From contig JBAZKW010000004.1 of the NCBI GenBank assembly GCA_041650595.1, forward strand, positions 42,649 to 106,648: 64,000 bases of DNA, written 5' to 3'. This document shows positions 57,892 to 64,000 of this stretch, piece by piece. The notes under the pieces were generated by a model. That model searched no databases. It worked only from the letters and a program-made list of their open reading frames with translations, and was not told the DNA's origin. The stretch comes from CALFCX01 sp041650595 (GTDB taxonomy: Bacteria; Margulisbacteria; WOR-1; JAKLHX01). Positions within the stretch are counted from its first letter, which is position 1, and every line of letters begins with the position of its first letter. The position numbers and the translations under genes were made by a program.

Positions 57892-59150
57892 TTAACTCTC
57901 TTTCCGGGCTTTTCAATATAGAAGACCTGCGCAAAAAGATCATTTTCACTCTCGGAATGATAATCATATTCCGTTTGGGTGCCCATATATCAGTGGGGGG
58001 CATAGATCTGGCCAGGATGAATGCTCTCATAGGGCAGGGTAATCTTATGGGATTTCTTGATCTTTTTACGGGGGGTGCTTTGATAAAGTTCTCCATATTT
58101 GCCATGGGAATCGTTCCATACATCAATTCTTCGATCGTGATGCAGCTTCTTTCGGCGGTCATTCCGCAGCTTGAAGAGCTTAAAAAAGAAGGTGAAAGCG
58201 GCCGCAAGCAGATAGCTCAATATACCAGATATTTGGCTATCGGCTTTGCAGTATTTCAGTCTACCGGCATGGCTTTTTGGCTTAAAGATATGATGCTCCC
58301 GGGTTATAGTTTTCCTTTATTTCTGATTTCTACGATCGTATCTCTTACTGCGGGCACGGCTTTTGTAATGTGGATAGCCGAACTTATAACAGACAGGGGC
58401 ATCGGCAACGGAGCTTCCCTGATAATATTCTTCGGAATAGTCTCCAGATTGCCTTCCTACATCGGACAAACAATGACGCTGCTTAAAGGCGGCGGAAGTA
58501 TTATAGGGCTTTTAGTCCTTTTGGCTGTATTTTTGATAATGATAGTATCGATAATAATCGTTCAGGAAGGTCAGCGCAGGATCCATGTCCAGTATGCAAA
58601 AAGGATCGTAGGAAGAAAAGTCTACGGAGGACAGAGCACTTATATTCCCATTCGTCTCAATCAGGGAGGAGTCATCCCGATCATATTCGCTTCTTCATTC
58701 CTGCTTTTTCCCGCGACGATAGCGCAATTTATACCCAATGCTTTTTTCAGATCCATTATGAACCTGCTTTCCCCGTCCGGATCTCTTTATATGGTCCTGT
58801 ATTTCGGTCTTATATTTTTCTTTTCGTATTTTTATACGGCCATCAGTTTTAACCCTGCTGAACTTGCGGACAACATTAAAAAGTACGGAGGTTTTATCAC
58901 AGGCATTAGGCCGGGGAAACCTACCGCGGAGTATTTGGAATACATCGTAACCCGTCTTACTCTGGTCGGAGCGACATTTCTTGCCATAATAGCTGTGGTG
59001 CCGAATATTGTAGAAGGAATAACAAGGATAACTACTTTTCAAGGCTTGGGCAGTACCGCTCTTTTGATCATAGTCGGCGTGGCCCTTGATCTGGTCAGGC
59101 AGATACAGGCGCATCTTGTAAGCCGCCAGTACGAAAGGTTATTGGTATAA
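57888..59150 (+). CDS. secY: Protein translocase subunit SecY
   Basis: 420 residues, ten membrane segments, forming the protein-conducting channel with SecE. GIVPYINSSIVMQLL, RGIGNGASLIIFFGI and ADNIKKYGGFITGIRPGKPT are conserved. It follows rplO and precedes adk as in many bacteria. Confidence 0.97.
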   Translation: MINSLSGLFNIEDLRKKIIFTLGMIIIFRLGAHISVGGIDLARMNALIGQGNLMGFLDLFTGGALIKFSIFAMGIVPYINSSIVMQLLSAVIPQLEELKKEGESGRKQIAQYTRYLAIGFAVFQSTGMAFWLKDMMLPGYSFPLFLISTIVSLTAGTAFVMWIAELITDRGIGNGASLIIFFGIVSRLPSYIGQTMTLLKGGGSIIGLLVLLAVFLIMIVSIIIVQEGQRRIHVQYAKRIVGRKVYGGQSTYIPIRLNQGGVIPIIFASSFLLFPATIAQFIPNAFFRSIMNLLSPSGSLYMVLYFGLIFFFSYFYTAISFNPAELADNIKKYGGFITGIRPGKPTAEYLEYIVTRLTLVGATFLAIIAVVPNIVEGITRITTFQGLGSTALLIIVGVALDLVRQIQAHLVSRQYERLLV

Positions 59151-59764
59151 TGAACCTTATCTTTTTAGGTCCTCCCGGAAGCGGCAAGGGCACGCAGGCT
59201 TCGATGCTGGCAAAAGAGCTCGGCTTGTCGCATATATCCATGGGGGATATTTTGAGACAGGAAATAAAACAGGAAACCGAAGTCGGCAAAGAAGCTTCTT
59301 CCTACCTTAAGAGCGGTCTTCTGGTCCCGGACGATGTGGTTAACAAAATCGCACTAAAGGCTGTCGAACGGTCGGGAAAAAAAGGCTTTTTGCTTGACGG
59401 ATATCCCAGGACAAAATATCAGGCTGAATTTCTTGGGAAGAATACGACAATAGACAAAGTCGTATATATTGATGTTCCAAAAGATGAGATAGTAAAAAGG
59501 CTTTCCGGCAGAATGGTTTGCAGGTCTTGCGGCGCTGTTTATCATGTAAAGAACAAGGCTCCTAAAAAAGAGAGTGTGTGCGATGTCTGTGGCGGTGAAC
59601 TTTATGTGCGCAACGACGACAAAGAAGAGACCATACTTAAAAGGTTCGAAGTCTATGCCAGGGAGACCGAGCCTCTTATCAAGTATTACAGCGATAAACT
59701 TGTGAAAATAGACGGAGCAGCCGGTCCGGAAGATGTGTTTTCGTCGATAAAAAGATCCCTATGA
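59150..59764 (+). CDS. adk: Adenylate kinase (zinc-lid type)
   Basis: 204 residues; interconverts AMP+ATP and 2 ADP. P-loop GPPGSGKGTQ (7-16) and the lid with two CxxC pairs (CRSCGAVYH, CDVCGGELY), i.e. the zinc form. It shares a base with the secY stop. Confidence 0.96.
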   Translation: MNLIFLGPPGSGKGTQASMLAKELGLSHISMGDILRQEIKQETEVGKEASSYLKSGLLVPDDVVNKIALKAVERSGKKGFLLDGYPRTKYQAEFLGKNTTIDKVVYIDVPKDEIVKRLSGRMVCRSCGAVYHVKNKAPKKESVCDVCGGELYVRNDDKEETILKRFEVYARETEPLIKYYSDKLVKIDGAAGPEDVFSSIKRSL

Positions 59765-60507
59765 TAACTATCAAGACCGAGGATGAACTGAAATTCATCC
59801 GGCAGGCCTGCAAAGTGGCTGCCGAGGTTTTGAAAGCCGCAGGGGACCAGGTTAAAGGCGGGATGTCGACAGGCGAGCTTGACGCCTTTATTGAGAGCGA
59901 GATCTTAAAAAAAGGAGCCAAGCCGGCCTTTAAAGGGTACAGGGGATACAGGCATGCTTCGTGCCTGTCGGTGAACGAAGAGATCGTTCACGGCATTCCG
60001 TCCAACAGAGTGCTCAAAGAAGGCGATATAATAGGGATAGATGTAGGGACGATCGTAGGCGGTTTTTACGGTGACAATGCTAAAACTTGTTTGGTCGGCA
60101 AGGTTTCCGGATCTGCCGAAAAACTTGTCAAAGCAACCTATGAGTGTCTGAGTATTGCCGTAAAAAGGGCCAAGAACGGGGCGCATGTAGGGGATATTTC
60201 AAGCGCCATCGAACAGCTTGCCAAAAGCAAAGGCTATAGCGTAGTAAAAGATCTTTTTGGGCACGGGGTCGGCAAGGCTTTGCATGAAGATCCGCTGATC
60301 CCAAATTTTGGAAAGCCGGGTGCCGGTCCCAAGCTTGAAAAGGGAATGGTTTTTGCGATCGAGCCGATGCTCAATATAGGCGGAAGCGATATCGTTACAT
60401 TGGATGATGGTTGGACTGTGGTGACCCGGGACAGGCAGCTTTCGGCTCATTTTGAGCATACGATACTGATAACCGGTTCTGAGGCCGAGGTCCTTACAAG
60501 GATTTGA
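59761..60507 (+). CDS. map: Methionine aminopeptidase (type I)
   Basis: 248 residues; removes N-terminal methionine from new proteins. Metal ligands lie in GIDVGTIVGGFYGDNAKT (two Asp), GHGVGKALHEDP (His), FAIEPMLN (Glu) and FEHTILIT (Glu). It overlaps adk by 4 bases. Confidence 0.96.
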   Translation: MITIKTEDELKFIRQACKVAAEVLKAAGDQVKGGMSTGELDAFIESEILKKGAKPAFKGYRGYRHASCLSVNEEIVHGIPSNRVLKEGDIIGIDVGTIVGGFYGDNAKTCLVGKVSGSAEKLVKATYECLSIAVKRAKNGAHVGDISSAIEQLAKSKGYSVVKDLFGHGVGKALHEDPLIPNFGKPGAGPKLEKGMVFAIEPMLNIGGSDIVTLDDGWTVVTRDRQLSAHFEHTILITGSEAEVLTRI

Positions 60508-60511
60508 AAAG

Positions 60512-60733
60512 ATGACAAAAGAAAAAGATGTTATTGAGCTTGAAGGGGAAGTGATAGAAGCTCTTCCCAGCGCGATGTTCCGCGTAAAACTGGAGACCGG
60601 GCAGATCGTTCTTGGGCATGTTTCGGGAAAGATGCGCAAGCATTTTATTAGGATACTGGTGGGGGATAAGGTAAAGATAGAGCTTTCTCCTTATGATCTT
60701 ACCCGGGGAAGAATAACTTACAGGAGCAAATAA
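60512..60733 (+). CDS. infA: Translation initiation factor IF-1
   Basis: 73 residues with an OB fold binding the 30S A site. EKDVIELEGEVIEALPSAMF and GDKVKIELSPYDLTRGRITY are conserved. It precedes rpmJ by one base. Confidence 0.95.
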   Translation: MTKEKDVIELEGEVIEALPSAMFRVKLETGQIVLGHVSGKMRKHFIRILVGDKVKIELSPYDLTRGRITYRSK

Positions 60734-60734
60734 G

Positions 60735-60848
60735 ATGAAAGTCAGAGCGTCAGTAAAGCCTTTGTGTGAAAAATGTAAAATAGTGAAAAGGCACGGTAAA
60801 CTGCGGGTTATCTGTGTAATCCCTAAACATAAGCAAAGACAAGGATAA
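60735..60848 (+). CDS. rpmJ: 50S ribosomal protein L36
   Basis: 37 residues: MKVRASVKPLCEKCKIVKRH then GKLRVICVIPKHKQRQG. C11-x2-C14, C27 and H32 form the zinc site of the C+ form. It lies between infA and rpsM, as usual. Confidence 0.92.
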   Translation: MKVRASVKPLCEKCKIVKRHGKLRVICVIPKHKQRQG

Positions 60849-60861
60849 AAAAGGAGGCAGT

Positions 60862-61242
60862 ATGGCACGTATAGCAGGTATTGATTTGCCAAAGAACAAA
60901 AGAGTGGAGATAGGGCTTACCTATATTTACGGTATTGCCAGGACTATGAGCGGCAAGATGCTTAAACAGGCAAATGTAAGTCTTGATACAAAGGTCAAAG
61001 ACCTTACCGAAGATGAAATAGTCCGTATCAGGGAGGTCATAAAGGATTACAAAGTAGAAGGCGACCTGCGCAGAGATATATCGCTCAATGTGAAAAGGCT
61101 CATGGATATAGGGACCTACAGGGGGCAGAGGCACAGAAAAGGCCTTCCCGTGAGAGGCCAGCGCACCAAGACAAATGCGAGGACCAAAAGAGGCAAAAGA
61201 AAAACGGTCGGCTCCGGAAGAAAAACCGAAGAAAAGACATAA
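60862..61242 (+). CDS. rpsM: 30S ribosomal protein S13
   Basis: 126 residues. ARIAGIDLPKNKRVEIGLTY begins and the basic RGQRTKTNARTKRGKRKTVG tail touches the P site. A good AGGAGG precedes the ATG. Confidence 0.97.
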   Translation: MARIAGIDLPKNKRVEIGLTYIYGIARTMSGKMLKQANVSLDTKVKDLTEDEIVRIREVIKDYKVEGDLRRDISLNVKRLMDIGTYRGQRHRKGLPVRGQRTKTNARTKRGKRKTVGSGRKTEEKT

Positions 61243-61266
61243 AAAAACAGACAGGAGAAATGAACC

Positions 61267-61671
61267 ATGGCTGAAGCCGAAAAAGAAAAAGAGATAGTAA
61301 AAAAGAAGAAAAAGGATAAAAGAGTTCCGATACAGGGGATCGCGCATATAAAAGCGACTTTTAATAATACGATCATTTCTATTTCGGATTCGAAGGGCGC
61401 GGTGGTTGCCTGGGCAAGCGCCGGTAACGCGAGCTTTAAGGGCACAAAAAAGGGAACTCCGTTCGCGGCTCAGTCTGCCGCGGAGATCGCCGCCAAAAAA
61501 GCGATAGACATGGGAATGAAAGAAGTGACCGTATTTGTAAAAGGGCCGGGTTCCGGCAGAGAAACGGCCATACGCGCATTACAGGCTGCCGGTCTTTGTA
61601 TAAATTCGATAAAAGACGTGACTCCGATACCTCATAACGGCTGCAGACCGAGAAAGCAAAGGAGAGTGTAA
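61267..61671 (+). CDS. rpsK: 30S ribosomal protein S11
   Basis: 134 residues. A lysine-rich N-terminus (EKEKEIVKKKKKDKRVPIQG) precedes the conserved part: THIKA-type (AHIKATFNNTIISISDSKGA) and GPGSGRETAIRAL, ending in PIPHNGCRPRKQRRV. Confidence 0.96.
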   Translation: MAEAEKEKEIVKKKKKDKRVPIQGIAHIKATFNNTIISISDSKGAVVAWASAGNASFKGTKKGTPFAAQSAAEIAAKKAIDMGMKEVTVFVKGPGSGRETAIRALQAAGLCINSIKDVTPIPHNGCRPRKQRRV

Positions 61672-62295
61672 ATGGGAAGACACACGGGCCCGGTATGCAA
61701 ACAATGCAGAAGGGAAGGCGCCAAGCTTTTTCTCAAAGGGGAAAAATGCTACGGAGCAAAATGTCCTTTCGGCAAAAGGCCGTACGCGCCGGGACATCAG
61801 GGGGAAAACCGGAAAGCCCGCATTTCCGAGTTTGGATTAAGGCTCAGGGAAAAACAGAAAGCGCGCAGGATATACGGGATAGGAGAGCGGCAGTTCAGGA
61901 AATATTTTGAGCTTGCGAACAAAAGTAAAGGCAACACCGGAGGGAAGCTTCTTGAACTCCTGGAAAGAAGATTGGATAACGTTCTCTGGAGGATGGGGGC
62001 CGCCAGGTCCAGGTCGGAAGCGCGGCAGATCGTGCGCAACGGACATTTGCAGGTCAACGGCCGCAAAGTGAATATCCCTTCTTTTCATGTAAAACCGGGG
62101 GATATAGTTACTTTTAAGGAAAAATTTTCAGTCCCGCTCAAAAAGATCCTGGAAGGCATAAAGGACAGGGCTGTCCCAGGATGGCTGTCTTTTGAAAATG
62201 AAAAGCTCGAGGGCAAAGTCGTTTCTATGCCCAGAAGAGAAGAAATAGACGCTCTCATTGAAGAGCATTTGATCGTGGAGTTTTATTCTAGATAG
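61672..62295 (+). CDS. rpsD: 30S ribosomal protein S4 (zinc form)
   Basis: 207 residues. Four cysteines C9, C12, C26, C31 near the N-terminus show the zinc form. The RNA-binding S4 domain (LERRLDNVLWRMGAARSRSE) follows. It starts right at the end of rpsK. Confidence 0.96.
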   Translation: MGRHTGPVCKQCRREGAKLFLKGEKCYGAKCPFGKRPYAPGHQGENRKARISEFGLRLREKQKARRIYGIGERQFRKYFELANKSKGNTGGKLLELLERRLDNVLWRMGAARSRSEARQIVRNGHLQVNGRKVNIPSFHVKPGDIVTFKEKFSVPLKKILEGIKDRAVPGWLSFENEKLEGKVVSMPRREEIDALIEEHLIVEFYSR

Positions 62296-62308
62296 GAGGT
62301 ACAAGTCG

Positions 62309-63271
62309 ATGGTAATGTTAGGTGAAAAACCCTGGGTGAGATACGAGCCGCAGGACGAAGGTTACGGCAGGTTTATTGTTGAGCCTCTTGAAAGGGGATA
62401 CGGTTCCACTTTGGGCAATTCCATGAGAAGAGTACTGCTTTCTTCCCTGGTGGGAGCGGCAGTTACGTCTATAAAGATAGAGGATGTGGCGCACGAATTT
62501 TCCACCGTACCAAACGTAGTGGAGGACGTGATTCAGATCATTCTAAATATAAAAAAGATCGTCATCAGGTCACATTCCGATACTCCGAAAATAATCAAGT
62601 TGGAGGCAAAAGGCAAAGGTCCCGTTAAGGCGGGGGACATAAAGCACGATGCAGATATCGAGATAGTCGAGCCCGATCATATTATTGCAAATCTTGATGC
62701 CGGCGGGAAGCTGAATATTGAAATGGTGGTTGAAAAGGGCAGGGGATTTGTGACTTCGGAAAGGAACAAAAAACCTACTCATCCGCTCGGGACCATTCCC
62801 GTGGATTCCATTTTTTCGCCGATAAAAAAAGTCAACATTACTACCGAAGAAGTCCGCGTGGGACAGGAAATTAATTATGACAGACTGATACTGGATGTTT
62901 GGACAAATAAAGCTTTGACCCCTCAGGAGGCAGTGGAGCGCAGTGCCGAGATACTTGAAAAACACATAAGTATGTTCATGCATATCGGTGAAAGGTCGGA
63001 TTCTCTGGCAATACATGTCCAGGGCCTGGGAGAGCCGGATGAGGCCGCCTTTGAAATGAGCATAGATGACATAGATCTGTCCTCCCGGTCGCTGAACTGC
63101 CTGAAAAAAGCCGAGATAAAGACCGTAGGCGACCTGGTAAGGCTTACCGAAGACGACCTTTTGCAGGTAAAAAGCCTCGGGACAAAATCTTTTGAGGAAA
63201 TAAAGGAAGTCCTTGCCAAATTCAATTTATCCCTGAAAGGGTCCGGGGCAAAAACGGGTGAAGGGAACTAA
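62309..63271 (+). CDS. rpoA: DNA-directed RNA polymerase subunit alpha
   Basis: 320 residues. N-terminal domain with EPLERGYGSTLGNSMRRVLL and the dimer/beta contact; the C-terminal domain (SLNCLKKAEIKTVGDLVRLT, LKSLGTKSFEEIKEVLAKF-like) binds UP elements and activators. AGGAGG precedes the ATG. Part of the alpha series before rplQ. Confidence 0.97.
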   Translation: MVMLGEKPWVRYEPQDEGYGRFIVEPLERGYGSTLGNSMRRVLLSSLVGAAVTSIKIEDVAHEFSTVPNVVEDVIQIILNIKKIVIRSHSDTPKIIKLEAKGKGPVKAGDIKHDADIEIVEPDHIIANLDAGGKLNIEMVVEKGRGFVTSERNKKPTHPLGTIPVDSIFSPIKKVNITTEEVRVGQEINYDRLILDVWTNKALTPQEAVERSAEILEKHISMFMHIGERSDSLAIHVQGLGEPDEAAFEMSIDDIDLSSRSLNCLKKAEIKTVGDLVRLTEDDLLQVKSLGTKSFEEIKEVLAKFNLSLKGSGAKTGEGN

Positions 63272-63276
63272 AGAAA

Positions 63277-63630
63277 ATGAGGCACGCCAAAGGAAACAGG
63301 AAACTTTCTAAACCAACGGATCAAAGGATAGCTCTTTTGAGAAGTCTGGCGCTGTCCCTGATATTGAACGGCAAGATCAAGACTTCCAGGCCCAGGGCAA
63401 AAGAAACAAGAAAATTTGTGGAAAAAATAGTCGCCTTGTCAAAAAAAGGTGGCCTTAGCAATTTGAGAAGGTCCATCGAAGTGCTGCCAAACAAAAAAGT
63501 TGTGGCAGAATTCTTTAAAGCCGCACCTGAGCGGTTCAAAGACTACAGAGGCGGCGTTTGCAGGATAGTGAATATCGGGTCCCGCAGAGGGGACGACGCG
63601 GATATGGTATTGCTGGAACTGGTATCCTAA
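63277..63630 (+). CDS. rplQ: 50S ribosomal protein L17
   Basis: 117 residues. MRHAKGNRKLSKPTDQRIAL starts it; the remainder has the usual LLRSLALSLILNGKIKTS helix and GCRIV-type (GVCRIVNIGSRRGDDADM). Confidence 0.96.
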   Translation: MRHAKGNRKLSKPTDQRIALLRSLALSLILNGKIKTSRPRAKETRKFVEKIVALSKKGGLSNLRRSIEVLPNKKVVAEFFKAAPERFKDYRGGVCRIVNIGSRRGDDADMVLLELVS

Positions 63631-63655
63631 ATATTGTGGGAGGATTTTTAATAAG

Positions 63656-64000
63656 ATGAAAAGGAACAAGACTTTTTCGGCAAAGCCGGAAAAAATAGAA
63701 AGAAAGTGGTATATTGTCGATGCTTCCGACAAAATACTGGGCCGCCTGGCGACCAAGATATCCCTGATACTGAGAGGAAAGGACGAAGAGATATTTACTC
63801 CCAGCTGCGATACGGGAGATTTTGTAATAGTGGTAAACGCTTCTAAGATAAAGGTCTCGGGCAAGAAAATGACCGACAAAGCCTATTTTACCCATTCTAT
63901 GTATCCGGGGGGTGCAAAATCCATCAATTTTGAGGATCAGCTTAAAAAAGATCCGACAAAGATCATTCTTCATGCGGTACGCGGGATGCTTCCGACGGGA
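63656..64000 (+). CDS. rplM: 50S ribosomal protein L13, 5' part
   Basis: 115 residues are visible; the gene runs off the window. MKRNKTFSAKPEKIERKWYI then VDASDKILGRLATKIS, FTPSCDTGDFVIVVNASKIK and the AVRGMLPTG at the end are the L13 family. GGGAGGA precedes the ATG. rpsI would be expected next. Confidence 0.95.
   Translation, partial: MKRNKTFSAKPEKIERKWYIVDASDKILGRLATKISLILRGKDEEIFTPSCDTGDFVIVVNASKIKVSGKKMTDKAYFTHSMYPGGAKSINFEDQLKKDPTKIILHAVRGMLPTG

Overview
The window reads as chromosomal DNA of an uncultivated, diderm (two-membrane) bacterium. An LptF/LptG lipopolysaccharide permease and an SLH-domain/beta-barrel protein point to an outer membrane tethered to the wall, as in Cyanobacteria relatives such as Margulisbacteria/WOR-1. 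The ribosomal cluster has no room for L30 and no tuf. This placement is an inference from gene content; no 16S rRNA gene is present. Most genes are close-packed, overlapping by 1-38 bases, and several start with GTG or TTG.

Layout. 1-2200: the 3' end of a type I restriction R-subunit gene, a 24-codon remnant with its own promoter, and a REP-associated tyrosine transposase carrying palindromes inside its own reading frame. 2245-14608: a plus-strand run of housekeeping and envelope genes (holB, PSP1/ricT, HIT, rpsU, lptF, a large TPR protein, GT4, galE, an MGDG-synthase-like GT28, the SLH porin, birA, aroH, aroF). 14589-18174: a minus-strand block, plsY-gpsA-unknown-hflX. 18251-23527: efp, accB, recJ, purD, rdgB and an exported protein. 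23528-25850: a tRNA island (three Pro, Gly, Arg, His) full of palindromic elements. 25853-28177: two accessory genes, an MDR dehydrogenase and a phosphoribosyltransferase-like protein. 28244-35342: a P-type ATPase, nitroreductase, maf, a flavoprotein, a ferritin-like protein, an LCP enzyme and a small kinase. 35386 to the end: one uninterrupted transcription/translation supercluster, rpmG-tRNA-Trp-secE-nusG-rplKAJL-rpoBC-rpsL-rpsG-fusA-S10-spc-alpha-rplM, with no gene-to-gene gap above about 35 bases after secE.

The most unusual signal is in the tRNA island. The genes for tRNA-Pro(CGG), tRNA-Gly(TCC) and tRNA-Arg(TCT) are each preceded by one or two truncated copies of their own first 10-11 nucleotides. 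The copies are separated from the intact tRNA by 52-95 bp elements made of two hairpins. The hairpin loops are conserved (TCGACARGCTC or a longer variant) and are reverse complements of each other, while the stems covary and partly use tRNA bases. This looks like a mobile palindromic element that repeatedly targets the same position in the 5' D-stem and leaves a working tRNA downstream. Around tRNA-His there are inverted arrays of a 7-bp TAAGNNN repeat.

Regulation visible in the sequence: at least eight promoters share an extended -10 box (TGNTATAAT or close), and three of these lie 6-9 bases before a start codon, suggesting leaderless mRNAs. The supercluster promoter and the promoter of the divergent kinase gene overlap at one -35 box.
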